The notes under the pieces: generated by a model | What the model saw: the letters and a program-made list of their open reading frames with translations, nothing else | Told to the model about the DNA's origin: nothing | Database searches by the model: none | From: Streptomyces sp. Tu6071 | Lineage (GTDB): Bacteria; Actinomycetota; Actinomycetes; Streptomycetales; Streptomycetaceae | Length of the DNA: 64,000 nt | Assembly: GCF_000213055.1 (NCBI RefSeq) | Contig: NZ_CM001165.1 | Coordinates: forward strand, 4,734,945-4,798,944 | Reading direction: 5' to 3' | Shown: positions 52,137 to 62,114 of the stretch, piece by piece | How positions within the stretch are numbered: position 1 is the first letter of the stretch | Layout: each line of letters starts with the position of its first letter | Position numbers and translations under genes: made by a program

Positions 52137-53327
52137 ATGGAACGCCGCACCATCGAGCCCCGCCCGAACTGGCAGGAGACGGTCGAGGAACAGGGCCTCG
52201 TCTACCCGCTGACCCGGCACCCCGACGGCACGTTCCGCCCCTACTGGGACGAGAGCGCGTACTACGTCTTCACGCTGCCCGAGGTCGAGGCGCTGGAGGA
52301 GACCGTCGAGGAGCTGCACGAGCTGTGCCTCGCGGCGGCGGAGCACATCGTCGCCCACGACCGCTTCGCCGACCTCGGCCTCACCGACGCGCGCCAGACG
52401 GAGCTGATCGCCGAGTCCTGGCGTCGCCGCGCCGAACTCCCCTCCCTCTACGGCCGCTTCGACCTGCGCTACGACGGCGCGGGCCCCGCGAAGCTCCTGG
52501 AGTACAACGCGGACACGCCGACCTCGCTCGTCGAGGCGGCGAGCCCGCAGTGGTTCTGGATGGAGGAGCGCTTCCCCGGCGCCGACCAGTGGAACTCGCT
52601 CCACGAACGCCTGGTCGACGCCTGGCGCCGCCAGGCGAAGCTCCTCCCGCCCGGACCCGTGCACTTCGCGCACTCGGTCTCGGACATCCTCGGCGAGGAC
52701 CTCATGACCGTCGCCTACCTGCGCGAGACCGCCGCGCAGGCCGGGCTCGACACCGAGGCGATCGCCGTCGAGGACATCGGCTGGGACCCGCTCTCCCGCC
52801 GCTTCGTCGACCTCGGACTCCGCTTCGTGCGGAGCTGCTTCAAGCTCTACCCCTGGGAGTGGCTCGCGCGGGACCGCTTCGCGCCGCACGTCCAGGAGAC
52901 GCTGGACAACGGCGGCGGCACGGGCTCCACGATGTGGATCGAGCCCGCCTGGAAGATGCTCCTGTCCAACAAGGCGCTCCTCGCGATCCTCTGGGAGCTC
53001 TTCCCCGGCCACCCGAACCTGCTCCCCGCCTACCTCGACGGGCCGCGCGAACTCGCCACGGCGGGCGGGTACGCGGCGAAGCCGCTCTTCGGCCGCGAGG
53101 GCGCGGGCGTCACGCTCCACGAGCCGGGCGCCCCGCCCCGCACCCGTGCCGAGGGCGAGGACCCGCTCTGCTACCAGGCTCTCGCCCCGCTCCCCGACTT
53201 CGACGGGAACAAGGTCGTGCTCGGGGCGTGGGTCGTCGGGGACGAGGCCGCCGGACTCGGCATCCGCGAGTCCTCGGGCCTCGTCACCGACGAGTACGCG
53301 CGCTTCCTGCCGCACGTGATCCTGTAG
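52137..53327 (+). CDS. Glutathionylspermidine synthase-like ATP-grasp ligase
   Basis: 396 residues from ATG 52137. It matches the C-terminal synthetase-type ATP-grasp family: RYDGAGPAKLLEYNADTPTSLVEAA is the hallmark, with KPLFGREGAGVTL as the nucleotide-binding glycine loop and ESSGLVTDEYARFLPHVI at the end. These enzymes join a carboxylate to an amine using ATP. True glutathionylspermidine is absent from Streptomyces, so the actual product is unknown, perhaps a modification of a peptide or of the neighbouring lipoprotein. It ends 4 bp from the convergent DUF899 gene. Confidence 0.85.
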   Translation: MERRTIEPRPNWQETVEEQGLVYPLTRHPDGTFRPYWDESAYYVFTLPEVEALEETVEELHELCLAAAEHIVAHDRFADLGLTDARQTELIAESWRRRAELPSLYGRFDLRYDGAGPAKLLEYNADTPTSLVEAASPQWFWMEERFPGADQWNSLHERLVDAWRRQAKLLPPGPVHFAHSVSDILGEDLMTVAYLRETAAQAGLDTEAIAVEDIGWDPLSRRFVDLGLRFVRSCFKLYPWEWLARDRFAPHVQETLDNGGGTGSTMWIEPAWKMLLSNKALLAILWELFPGHPNLLPAYLDGPRELATAGGYAAKPLFGREGAGVTLHEPGAPPRTRAEGEDPLCYQALAPLPDFDGNKVVLGAWVVGDEAAGLGIRESSGLVTDEYARFLPHVIL

Positions 53328-53331
53328 GCGG

Positions 53332-54093
53332 TCAGTGGCAGTGGCCCTGCCGCCCCAGCGTCGTCACCGGCCCCGCCCCGGGCCGCGTCCACTGCGGCAC
53401 GGGGCGGCTGCTCTCGCCCCACCCGGCCGTCCCCTCGGCGTCCGTGCGCCAGTACCAGCACGGCTCCCGGCCCTCGGGCCACCCCTCCGGCGTCTCCTCC
53501 CACGCCTCGCCGCGCCCGTACGGCGTCCGGTCGAGCAGCGCGAACGTCCCGCTGAACGCCTCGTTGCCGCGCCCCGTCGTCGTGTACGTGAGGAAGACGC
53601 GGTCGCCGTCGCGCAGGAACGCCGACAGGTTCCCCATCCCGCCCCCGAGCGGCACGCCCGAGTCGCGCAGCGAGTACCACGGCTGCCGGTACCCCATGAA
53701 GTCCGCGAACGGGCCGAGTTCGTCCCAGCCCCCGGAGGCGAGGAACGCGAAGGAGACGCCGCGCGCCTCCAGGTAGGGCGTCGCGACCTGGAGGTGCCAG
53801 GCCGCGTTCGTACAGCCCTCGCACTGCCCCTGCGGCGGCGCCCCGTCGTACCACATGTGCTGGTAGGTGAGCAGTTCGTTCCGGCCCGCGAAGAGGTCGA
53901 CGAAGGGCACGGGGCCCTCGGCGCCGACCACTTCGGCCTTCCCGTCGACCTCGACCATCGGGAGCCCGCGCCGCTCCGCCGCGAGCGCGTCGCCCTCGTG
54001 GGTGTACGCCTTCTCGCGCGCGAGCAGCGCGTCGCGGGCCTGCTGCCACGTCTCCATGTCCACGAGCGGTGGCCGGGCGGGGGGTGTCGTCAT
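53332..54093 (-). CDS. DUF899 (thioredoxin-like) family protein
   Basis: 253 residues from an ATG with GGAGGACAC upstream. An N-terminal helix (TWQQARDALLAREKAYTHEGDALAAERRGLPMVEV) precedes a thioredoxin-like fold (FVDLFAGRNELLTYQHMWYDGAPPQGQCEGCTNAAWHLQ). The C-x2-C pair (CEGC) in this family is a candidate redox or metal site. The ending PVTTLGRQGHCH is normal for the family. The enzymatic role is unestablished. It is downstream of rocD in the same direction. Confidence 0.85.
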   Translation of the reverse strand: MTTPPARPPLVDMETWQQARDALLAREKAYTHEGDALAAERRGLPMVEVDGKAEVVGAEGPVPFVDLFAGRNELLTYQHMWYDGAPPQGQCEGCTNAAWHLQVATPYLEARGVSFAFLASGGWDELGPFADFMGYRQPWYSLRDSGVPLGGGMGNLSAFLRDGDRVFLTYTTTGRGNEAFSGTFALLDRTPYGRGEAWEETPEGWPEGREPCWYWRTDAEGTAGWGESSRPVPQWTRPGAGPVTTLGRQGHCH

Positions 54094-54155
54094 GGGTGTC
54101 CTCCGTAGGGGTTCCTGAGGGGTGGACCGGCGGGGCGCGCGGAACTCATCGGCCC

Positions 54156-55364
54156 TCAGCCGACCACCGCCGCGAGCTGGTCGAGCCCCCAGTCGAGATC
54201 CTCCTCGCCGATCACGAGCGGCGGCGCGAGCCGGATCGTCGAGCCGTGCGTGTCCTTCACGAGGACCCTGCGGTCCATGAGCCTCTCGGACAGCTCGCGG
54301 CCCGTGCCGAACGCCGGGTCCACGTCCACGCCCGCCCACAGCCCGCGCCCGCGCACCTCCCTGACCGCCCCGCCGCCAGCGACGAGTTCCGCGAGCCGCG
54401 CGTGCATCCGCTCCCCGAGCCGCGCCGCGCGCGCCTGGAACTCGCCGCTCTCCAGGAGCGCGATCACCTCGATCGCGACCGCGCACGCGAGCGGGTTCCC
54501 GCCGAACGTCGAGCCGTGCTCGCCCGGCCGGAGGACGCCGAGCACGTCCCAGTCGGCGACGACGGCCGAGACCGGCACGACCCCGCCGCCGAGCGCCTTG
54601 CCGAGGATGTACACGTCCGGGACGACCTCCTCGTGCTCGCACGCGAAGGTACGGCCCGTGCGCCCGAGGCCCGACTGGATCTCGTCCGCCATGAACAGCA
54701 CCCCGCGCTCCCGCGTCAGCTCCCGCACCGCCGGGAGGTAGCCCTCCGGCGGCACCAGCACCCCCGCCTCGCCCTGGATGGGCTCGATGAGCACCGCGAC
54801 CGTGTTGTCCGTGATCGCCTCGCGCAGCGCGGTGAGGTCCCCGTACGGGACGAGGTCGAAGCCCGGCGTGTACGGGCCGAAGTGGTGGCGGGCCTCGTGG
54901 TCGCTGGAGAAGCTGACGACCGTCGTCGTGCGGCCGTGGAAGTTGTTCCGCGCCACGACGATCTTCGCCGTGCCCTCGGGGACGCCCTTGACCTCGTACC
55001 CCCACTTCCGTGCCGTCTTCACCGCCGTCTCGACCGCCTCCGCGCCCGTGTTCATCGGCAGCACGGCCTCCTTGCCGCACAGCGCCGCGAGCCGCGTGCA
55101 GAACTCGCCGAAGCGGTCGTGGTGGAAGGCGCGGGACGTGAGCGTGACCCGGTCGAGCTGAGCCTTCGCCGCGGCGAGCAGACGGGTGTTGCCGTGGCCG
55201 AAGTTGAGCGCCGAGTAGCCGGCGAGCATGTCGAGATAGCGGACGCCCTCGATGTCGGTCATCCAGGCGCCCTCGGCGGAGGAGACGACGACGGTGAGCG
55301 GGTGGTAGTTGTGCGCGCCGTGTTCCTCGGCGGTGGCGATCTGCTGCTCGGTCTGGGTGGCCAT
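54156..55364 (-). CDS. rocD: Ornithine-oxo-acid aminotransferase
   Basis: 402 residues, a class-III PLP-dependent aminotransferase. The opening HNYHPLTVVVSSAEGAWMTDIEG and the catalytic lysine in YILGKALGGGVVPVSAVVAD match ornithine 5-aminotransferase, which converts ornithine and 2-oxoglutarate to glutamate semialdehyde and glutamate in arginine and proline metabolism. The substrate motif NNFHGRTTTVVSFSSD is intact. Ribosome site GGAG is 9 nt upstream. Gene context (DUF899 behind it) is common in Streptomyces. Related aminotransferases (ArgD, GabT) differ at these signatures. Confidence 0.92.
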   Translation of the reverse strand: MATQTEQQIATAEEHGAHNYHPLTVVVSSAEGAWMTDIEGVRYLDMLAGYSALNFGHGNTRLLAAAKAQLDRVTLTSRAFHHDRFGEFCTRLAALCGKEAVLPMNTGAEAVETAVKTARKWGYEVKGVPEGTAKIVVARNNFHGRTTTVVSFSSDHEARHHFGPYTPGFDLVPYGDLTALREAITDNTVAVLIEPIQGEAGVLVPPEGYLPAVRELTRERGVLFMADEIQSGLGRTGRTFACEHEEVVPDVYILGKALGGGVVPVSAVVADWDVLGVLRPGEHGSTFGGNPLACAVAIEVIALLESGEFQARAARLGERMHARLAELVAGGGAVREVRGRGLWAGVDVDPAFGTGRELSERLMDRRVLVKDTHGSTIRLAPPLVIGEEDLDWGLDQLAAVVG

Positions 55365-55449
55365 GGGTGCGGCTCCGTCCGTCCGGCGATACGGGGTACG
55401 CCTCTCTGTACCGCCGCGGAGGGGCGGAGCGCCGCAACTTCGCCGGAAT

Positions 55450-55845
55450 TCACTCCACCCGGTCGACCCGGTACCCCGGCACCGACGGCCACCGCACCGT
55501 CAGGACCACCGACTCCTCCTCGGCGATCCACGAGTGGTCCACGCCCCTGCCCCACACCACGTAGTCGCCCTGCTCCTCCAACAGCACGCTGCGCCCCGGC
55601 AGTTCGACCCTGAACCGGCCGCTGATCAGGACGAGCAGCGCCTCGCGGACCTCGCCCCGTACCCACGTGGCGCGCGTGTCGCCCGGCGGGTGCACGCCCC
55701 ACTTGATCTCCACGGCCTCGCTGTGCCGCGGGTCGCCCTCCGGCTTGAAGTGGCCCAGGAGCCAGCCGCGGTCCAGCGCCGCGTCCTTGCCCGCCTTGCC
55801 CACGTAGACGCTGTCGTCGGTCACGGGGACGTTCTCGTCGTTCAT
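55450..55845 (-). CDS. Cupin-fold protein
   Basis: 131 residues starting MNDENVPVTDDSVYVG at 55845. No ribosome site is visible upstream, so the mRNA may be leaderless; the longer in-frame extension is shadow sequence. It has short cupin-like strands: WGVHPPGDTRATWVRGEVREALLVLISGRFRVELPG and DYVVWGRGVDHSWIAEEESVVLTVRW. H in VDHSW and the Glu in GEVREA could bind a metal, as in small-molecule-binding cupins. Substrate unknown. It is divergent from trpS. Confidence 0.78.
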   Translation of the reverse strand: MNDENVPVTDDSVYVGKAGKDAALDRGWLLGHFKPEGDPRHSEAVEIKWGVHPPGDTRATWVRGEVREALLVLISGRFRVELPGRSVLLEEQGDYVVWGRGVDHSWIAEEESVVLTVRWPSVPGYRVDRVE

Positions 55846-55897
55846 GGGCCGGGAGGTTACCGGCGGCCCCGCCGCCACCCGCGCCCGCTCCCCGTAA

Positions 55898-56953
<1,056 letters not shown>

Positions 56954-57272
56954 ACTGCGTTTTTCCGGCGCTTTCCGGACGCCCGCCCCCATTTCACCCC
57001 CCGGTCCCCGCCGCCGCGCGGGGCCGGGGACGGCCGTGCGCGGGGACGCGCACGCGGGCGGCGGGGGAGCGCGGCGCGAGGGCTCGCGCGCGGAGCGCGT
57101 GCGGCGCACGGGCGGCGCGTGACACCAGGCACACACCGGGGGCCTTGGCCGTGCCGGGTACGGGCGCGACACTTGCCGTACCGGACCGGGACCGTACAGA
57201 CCGCGCACAGCGGACACGCCGCGCGCGCGGCGGGTGCGGACCGGCGGTGGAGACTGACACGAGGAGATGGGA
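56954..57272. other. Gene-free region after trpS with a weak hairpin
   Basis: 319 bp. GTCCCCG (57004-57010) and CGGGGAC (57025-57031) form a possible trpS terminator. The remainder is GC-rich, with GCGCGCGGC runs. It ends in GAGGAG, the ribosome site of the next gene. No gene or RNA recognised. Confidence 0.45.
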
Positions 57273-57857
57273 GTGGACGTGGGCTCGGTCACGCTCGGCG
57301 TTTCGATCGCGGTCCCGGAGCCTCATGGCAGTCGCCTCCAGCGACTGCGCGCGGACTTCGGGGACCCGGCCGCGCACGGTATCCCCACCCACATCACGCT
57401 GCTTCCGCCCACCGAGGCGCCCGCCGACGCGCTGCCCGCCGTCGAGCGGCACCTCGCGGAGGTCGCCGCGAACGGCCGGGCCTTCCCGCTGCGCCTCGAA
57501 GGCACCGGGACCTTCCGCCCCGTCTCGCCCGTCGTGTACGTGCGGGTCGTCGAGGGCGCGGACGCGTGCGCGTGGCTCCAGAAGCAGGTGCGGGACGCCT
57601 CGGGCCCGGTCGCCCGCGAGCTCCAGTTCCCGTACCACCCGCACGTGACGGTCGCGCACGGCATCGCCGAGGAGGCGATGGACCGCGCGCAGACCGAGCT
57701 GGCCGACTATGCGGCCTCCTGGGACTGCACGGGCTTCAGCCTCTACGAGCAGGGCCGCGACGGCGTCTGGCGCCGCCTGCGCACCTTCTCCTTCGGCGCG
57801 GGCGCGGTCCCGAGCCAGCCGCTGAGCCCGGACGAGGCCCCGCACCCGATCGGCTGA
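57273..57857 (+). CDS. 2'-5' RNA ligase (LigT/2H phosphoesterase) family protein
   Basis: About 194 residues. GTG 57273 has GAGGAG 6 nt upstream; the ATG at 57267 overlaps that site. The two HxT motifs of the 2H family are present: H40-I-T42 (IPTHITLLPP) and H124-V-T126 (YHPHVTVAHG), placed symmetrically as required for the two-lobed fold. The family handles 2',3'-cyclic phosphates or 2'-5' bonds in RNA and nucleotides. The real substrate in Streptomyces is unknown. It converges on the reductase gene. Confidence 0.9.
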   Translation: MDVGSVTLGVSIAVPEPHGSRLQRLRADFGDPAAHGIPTHITLLPPTEAPADALPAVERHLAEVAANGRAFPLRLEGTGTFRPVSPVVYVRVVEGADACAWLQKQVRDASGPVARELQFPYHPHVTVAHGIAEEAMDRAQTELADYAASWDCTGFSLYEQGRDGVWRRLRTFSFGAGAVPSQPLSPDEAPHPIG

Positions 57858-57916
57858 GCCGCCGCGCCGGGGCCTCGGCGCTCGTACGCGGGGGGCTCGG
57901 CCTCGTGCGTACGGCC

Positions 57917-58705
57917 TCAGACGGGCAGTCGCCGGAAGAGCGGGCGCGGGAGATGCCGCAGCCCCGCCATGACCGGGCGCAGGGTCGCCGGGACCCACAC
58001 CGTCTCGCTGCCGCGCCGCAGTCCGCGTTCCACCGCCTCGGCGACCGCCTCCGGCGTCGTCGAGAAGGGGCCGTCGAGGCCGAGCACCCCGGTCGCGTAC
58101 TCCTCGGGGACGGCCTGGTCCGGGCGGCGGCTGCGCACCACCCCGGGGCGTACGACGAGGACGCGCACGCCCGTCCCGTACAGCGCGTCGCCGAGACCCT
58201 GCGCGAAGGCGTCGAGCCCGGCCTTCGACGAGCCGAAGATGAAGTCCCCGCGCCGCACGCGCTCGCCCGCGACCGAGGAGAGCACGACGAGCGCCCCGTG
58301 CCCCTGCGCCTGGAGCCCCATCCCGCACACGAGCCCCGCCGAGACGGCGCCCGTGTAGTTCGTCGCGGCGACGCGCGCGGCGGCGGCCGGGTCGGCCTCG
58401 TCGTTGAGCTGGTCGCCCGCGAGGCCGAAGGAGAGGAGGACGAGGTCGACGGGGCCCTCGGCGAAGACCTTGCCGAGAGCCTCGGCGTGCGAGGCGGGGT
58501 CGAGCGCGTCGAAGTCGACCGTGTGCGTCGTGGCGCCGAGGGCGCGCAGTTCGGCGGCTGCCGCGTCGAGCGCGGGGCCCGCGCGGCCCGCGAGCCACAC
58601 GGTGCGGGTGCGGCGGCCGATCATGCGGCGCGCGGTGGCGAGACCCAGCTCCGAGGTGCCGCCGAGCAGCAGCAGTGAACGGGGCGGTCCGATCGGGTCC
58701 TGCAT
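57917..58705 (-). CDS. DprE2-like short-chain reductase with Phe in place of the catalytic Tyr
   Basis: 262 residues, Rossmann-fold SDR resembling decaprenylphosphoryl-2-keto-ribose reductase (DprE2), which makes the arabinose donor for wall polysaccharides. The nucleotide loop is LLLGGTSELGLATAR and the family block FGLAGDQ is present. S143/S144 (VVLSSVAG) and K161 (GSSKAGLDAF) are in place, but the residue expected to be the catalytic Tyr is F157 (codon TTC in DFIFGSSK). Either the protein is catalytically altered or acts by another mechanism. Its start has CGAGGAGTACGCC upstream. Confidence 0.82.
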   Translation of the reverse strand: MQDPIGPPRSLLLLGGTSELGLATARRMIGRRTRTVWLAGRAGPALDAAAAELRALGATTHTVDFDALDPASHAEALGKVFAEGPVDLVLLSFGLAGDQLNDEADPAAAARVAATNYTGAVSAGLVCGMGLQAQGHGALVVLSSVAGERVRRGDFIFGSSKAGLDAFAQGLGDALYGTGVRVLVVRPGVVRSRRPDQAVPEEYATGVLGLDGPFSTTPEAVAEAVERGLRRGSETVWVPATLRPVMAGLRHLPRPLFRRLPV

Positions 58706-58967
58706 GGCGTACTCCTCGGGGTGGGGTGCCCGCCCAGGGGTGTGCGGCGGGCGCGCGGTGACCGTATCGCCCTCCGCGTGAGAAATACGCCCAAACCGAC
58801 CGAAAACTCACCGTATCGGGCTACCGTCGGGGCCCCTTCCCGCCCCGCCGGACTGCGCGGGCCGGTACCGGGGCAGATGGTGGCCACACCCGCGTTCCGG
58901 GACCCGCTGACCGGGCCCGCCACGGGGTAGGCGAACGGCACGGCGCTCGGGAGGGGCAGGAACACCC

Positions 58968-59966
58968 ATGGACTGGCTGACGAGACTCCCGGTGCTCGGG
59001 CCGTGGTGCGCGCGGCTCATGCGCACCCGCGCCTGGCGCTGCTACGAACGGCTCGACGACGTGCGGTGGGCGCGGCTCGCCGCCGCGATGACCTTCACGA
59101 GCTTCCTCGCGCTCTTCCCGCTCCTCACCGTCGCCGTCGCCGTCGTCGCGGGCGCCTTCGGCCAGGACCGCGTCCACGACCTCGAATCCCGCGTCAAGGA
59201 GCAGGTCCCGGGCATCGCGAACCAGCTCGACCTGCAAGGACTCGTCGACAACGCGGGCACGGTCGGGCTCGTCGCGGGCGCGGCGCTGCTCTTCACGGGC
59301 ATCAACTGGGTCGGCTCGATGCGGGAATCGCTGCGCGCGGTGTGGCGGCTGCCCGAGGACCCGGGGAACTTCCTCCTCGCCAAGGTGCGTGACGCGGGGG
59401 TCCTGATCGGCCTCGGCGCCGCGGGCCTCGTCACCGTCGTCGCCTCGGCGGCCTCCACGACGGCGATCGGCTGGACGGCCCGGCACCTCGGCATCGCCGA
59501 GGACGGCGTGGGCGGCGTCCTGCTGCGCGTCCTCTCCTTCGCCGTCGCGGTCGGCACCGACTTCCTGCTCCTGCTCTACGTCCTGAGCCTGCTGCCCCGC
59601 GTCCACCCCCGGCGCCGCCGCCTCGTCTTCGCCGCGCTGATCGGCGCGATCGGTTTCGAACTGCTGAAGCTGCTGATCGGGGGCTACATCTCGGGCGTCG
59701 CCTCGAAGAACATGTACGGCGTCTTCGGCGTCCCGATCGCACTGCTCCTGTGGATCAACTTCACCGCGAAGCTGCTCCTGTACTGCGCGGCGTGGACGGC
59801 CGTGGAGGGGCGCGCGGAGACGGCGGAGAGCGAGCGCGCCGAGGAGGCCGAGGCGGCGCGGCTCACGACGGCGACGGAGGACCCGGCGGCGGACGCCGGG
59901 GGCGGCAGGTTCCGCAAGCGGGGACGGCCGGGGGCGACGCGGGCCCCGGGAGGCGCCGGGGGGTGA
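58968..59966 (+). CDS. YihY/BrkB-family integral membrane protein
   Basis: 332 residues with six hydrophobic helices in the YhjD/YihY order: about 35-62 (LAAAMTFTSFLALFPLLTVAVAVV, the family hallmark), 95-115, 140-163, 185-210, 220-245 and 253-275 (VFGVPIALLLWINFTAKLLLYCAAW). The hydrophilic tail is Glu/Ala/Gly-rich and variable. The family was once mislabelled RNase BN; its transport or wall role is unresolved. It is convergent with the D-Ala-D-Ala carboxypeptidase, with a very long terminator hairpin between them. Confidence 0.92.
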   Translation: MDWLTRLPVLGPWCARLMRTRAWRCYERLDDVRWARLAAAMTFTSFLALFPLLTVAVAVVAGAFGQDRVHDLESRVKEQVPGIANQLDLQGLVDNAGTVGLVAGAALLFTGINWVGSMRESLRAVWRLPEDPGNFLLAKVRDAGVLIGLGAAGLVTVVASAASTTAIGWTARHLGIAEDGVGGVLLRVLSFAVAVGTDFLLLLYVLSLLPRVHPRRRRLVFAALIGAIGFELLKLLIGGYISGVASKNMYGVFGVPIALLLWINFTAKLLLYCAAWTAVEGRAETAESERAEEAEAARLTTATEDPAADAGGGRFRKRGRPGATRAPGGAGG

Positions 59967-59983
59967 GCGCGGGAGGGGGACCG

Positions 59984-60044
59984 GGCGAACGGGGCGGGGC
60001 CCGAGGACGCGTACGGTCGGTCCTCGGGCCCCGCCCCGTTCGCC
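59984..60044. terminator. Bidirectional terminator with a perfect 25-bp stem
   Basis: 59984-60008 is the exact complement of 60020-60044 (25 bp, starting GGCGAACGGGGCGGGGCCC), with an 11-nt loop. It sits 18 bp after the YihY stop and 18 bp after the carboxypeptidase stop, so it can serve both convergent genes. It has no T-run. Confidence 0.9.
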
Positions 60045-60061
60045 GCGCGGACGCCCGGCGG

Positions 60062-61579
60062 TCAGCCGCGGTGCGCGGCGTCCGGGCCGGGACCGGTGGC
60101 GTCGGGGCCGGGGCGGGTGGCGTCCGGGCTCGTACCGGTGGCGTCCGGGCCGGTGACGTCGGTGGCCGAGCCCCCACCGGCCGCCTCGCCCGTGCGCGCC
60201 GTACCGCCCGTACCCGTACCGCCCGCACCCGTTCCGCTCGCCCCGCCCGTGCCCGTACCGATGCCGCCGCTCAGCCCCGGGGTCGCCGGGAGGGGGCGTC
60301 GGCGGCGGACGACGAAGACGACGCCCGCGAGGACGACGAGGACGCCGCCCGTGACCGCGAGCGCGGTGCCGAGGCCGCCCGAGCCGGAGCCGGCGCCCGC
60401 CGCGCTCGCCGCGCCGCCGCTGCCCCTGCCCCCCGCCGCGTGCTCCGGCGCCGCGGCCTCCTTGCTCGCCTTCGCCCGTTCGGCGACGACGCCGCGCGGC
60501 GGGACCAGCTCGCCCACCGGGGTGACCTTGCCGTCGGCGGCGAAGCCCCAGTCGAGCAGGCGGGCGGCCTCGCGGTAGACGGCCTGGCTCTCGTCGTAGT
60601 CGGGGTGCATGACGGTCACGAGCAGCTTGCGGTCACCGCGCTGCGCGTACGCCGTGTAGGTCGCGCCCGCGTTGGTCGTGTTGCCGTTCTTGACGCCCGC
60701 GATGCCCTGGTAGGGCTTGAGGTCGTAGGTGCCGGTGAGGAGGCGGTTCGTGTTCTGGATGCCGAAGTGCTCGCGCGGTCGCTGCTCGGGCCCGGCCTGC
60801 CCGTCCGTCGCCTTCTTCTTGTCCTTGTCCTTCTTCTTCTTGGCGAACTCGCCGGGGAACTGCGCCTCCGCAGTGGAGCAGTACTCGCGGAAGTCGGGGT
60901 TCTTGAGGCCGTCGCGGGCGAAGAGCGTGAGGTCGTACGCGCTCGACACCTGGCCCTTCGCGTCGTAGCCGTCGGGCGTGACGACGTGCGTGTCGTTCGC
61001 CTGGAGCTCGTGCGCCCGCGCCTGCATGTCCCGCACGGTCTGCGCGACGCCGTTGTTCATCGAGGACAGGACGTGGACCGCGTCGTTGCCCGAGCGCAGG
61101 AAGACGCCGAGCCACAGGTCGTGCACCGAGTAGGGCAGGTCCTCCTTGATGCCGACGAGACTGGAGCCCTCGCCGATCCCGTCGAGGTCCTTGAGCGTGA
61201 CCTGGTGCACCTTGTCCTTCGAGAACTTCGGCAGCAGCGTGTCCGCGAAGAGCATCTTCAGGGTGCTCGCGGGCGCGAGCTTCCAGTGCGGGTTGCGCGC
61301 CGCGAGGATCTCGCCGGACTCGGCGTCGGCGACGACCCAGGAGCGCGCGGTGAGCTTCTTCGGCAGCTTGGGCGCCCCGGCGCCCGGCGCGACCTGCGTG
61401 CCGGGCAGCGCGAGCCGCGCCCCGCCGGTCGCGGAGGAGTGGGCCGGGGGACGGGGGCTCGCGGAGCCGTCGCCCGAGTCGGCCAGGGCGGGGCTCGCGG
61501 CCACGGAGAGGGACAGGGCGGCGGCGGCAGCGCAGGCGGTCAGAGAAAGCACCGGTACGCGCTTTTTCGTAGCGGACAC
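60062..61579 (-). CDS. Serine D-alanyl-D-alanine carboxypeptidase (S11 / DacA-like)
   Basis: 505 residues, GTG 61579. A signal peptide (about 1-33: VPVLSLTACAAAAALSLSVA..ALA) exports it. The S11 active site is complete: S105-T-L-K108 (PASTLKML), S-G-N (FLRSGNDAV) and K-N-G (GVKNGNTTNAG, a common variant of KTG). It trims the terminal D-Ala from peptidoglycan stem peptides. Two lysine-rich stretches (AKKKKDKDKKK) and a C-terminal hydrophobic anchor (about 415-440) followed by a Gly/Thr/Pro-rich cytoplasmic tail are unusual features. No strong ribosome site precedes the GTG. It is paired with YihY in many Streptomyces. Confidence 0.92.
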   Translation of the reverse strand: MSATKKRVPVLSLTACAAAAALSLSVAASPALADSGDGSASPRPPAHSSATGGARLALPGTQVAPGAGAPKLPKKLTARSWVVADAESGEILAARNPHWKLAPASTLKMLFADTLLPKFSKDKVHQVTLKDLDGIGEGSSLVGIKEDLPYSVHDLWLGVFLRSGNDAVHVLSSMNNGVAQTVRDMQARAHELQANDTHVVTPDGYDAKGQVSSAYDLTLFARDGLKNPDFREYCSTAEAQFPGEFAKKKKDKDKKKATDGQAGPEQRPREHFGIQNTNRLLTGTYDLKPYQGIAGVKNGNTTNAGATYTAYAQRGDRKLLVTVMHPDYDESQAVYREAARLLDWGFAADGKVTPVGELVPPRGVVAERAKASKEAAAPEHAAGGRGSGGAASAAGAGSGSGGLGTALAVTGGVLVVLAGVVFVVRRRRPLPATPGLSGGIGTGTGGASGTGAGGTGTGGTARTGEAAGGGSATDVTGPDATGTSPDATRPGPDATGPGPDAAHRG

Positions 61580-61811
61580 GTTCAGGAACGTACCTGTGCT
61601 GTCATCTGCGGCAAGCGGGGAGGGGACGGAAGGGGCGGCCGATCGGGGGAGGCGGGGAGCGGCGGGACGTCGGCCGTTCGGGCGGTACGCGGCGGGGACG
61701 GCGGCGCGGGGACTTGCGCCGCCGGGCTCCGCGCGCTCGTTTCGTCCTCTCCCGGGCGTCTTGTCCGCACCCCGGCGCAGGACAGCGAGGGCGCGGCGCG
61801 ATACTGGGCCC

Positions 61812-62063
61812 ATGAAGCTCAGCCGCCCGGTCTCCTGGTTCCTGCTCGCGTTCGGGGTGTGGAGCTGGATCATCTGGATCACTTTCGCCAAGAATCTCTG
61901 GAAAGACGGCAGCGGTCTCGCTTTCGACGACGCCGGCGACCCCACCACCTACTTCTGGGTCCACCTGCTGCTGGCGATCGCCTCCTTCCTTCTGGGGACG
62001 GTTGTAGGCGGCATCGGGTTCCGGGGGCTGCGGGCGCTGCGGAAACGTGATCTTCCCGTGTGA
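61812..62063 (+). CDS. SCO4848-family small membrane protein
   Basis: 83 residues. Two helices (about 6-24 WFLLAFGVWSWIIWITF and 46-70 TYFWVHLLLAIASFLLGTVVGGI) flank a loop with KNLWKDGSGLAFDDAGDPTT. This short conserved protein sits divergently beside the D-Ala-D-Ala carboxypeptidase in Streptomyces genomes. Function unknown; position suggests an envelope role. It is followed 51 bp later by a membrane phosphoesterase in the same direction. Confidence 0.88.
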   Translation: MKLSRPVSWFLLAFGVWSWIIWITFAKNLWKDGSGLAFDDAGDPTTYFWVHLLLAIASFLLGTVVGGIGFRGLRALRKRDLPV

Positions 62064-62114
62064 TTCCGCGCGCGATACGGGAACCCGGCGCGGGTGACGG
62101 GCCGTTGACGCGGC

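Noticed and set aside
54800..54815. TTGTCCGTG inside rocD
   Set aside because: The sixth position is C, not A or G, and it lies in the middle of a coding sequence with no -10 box at the right distance.
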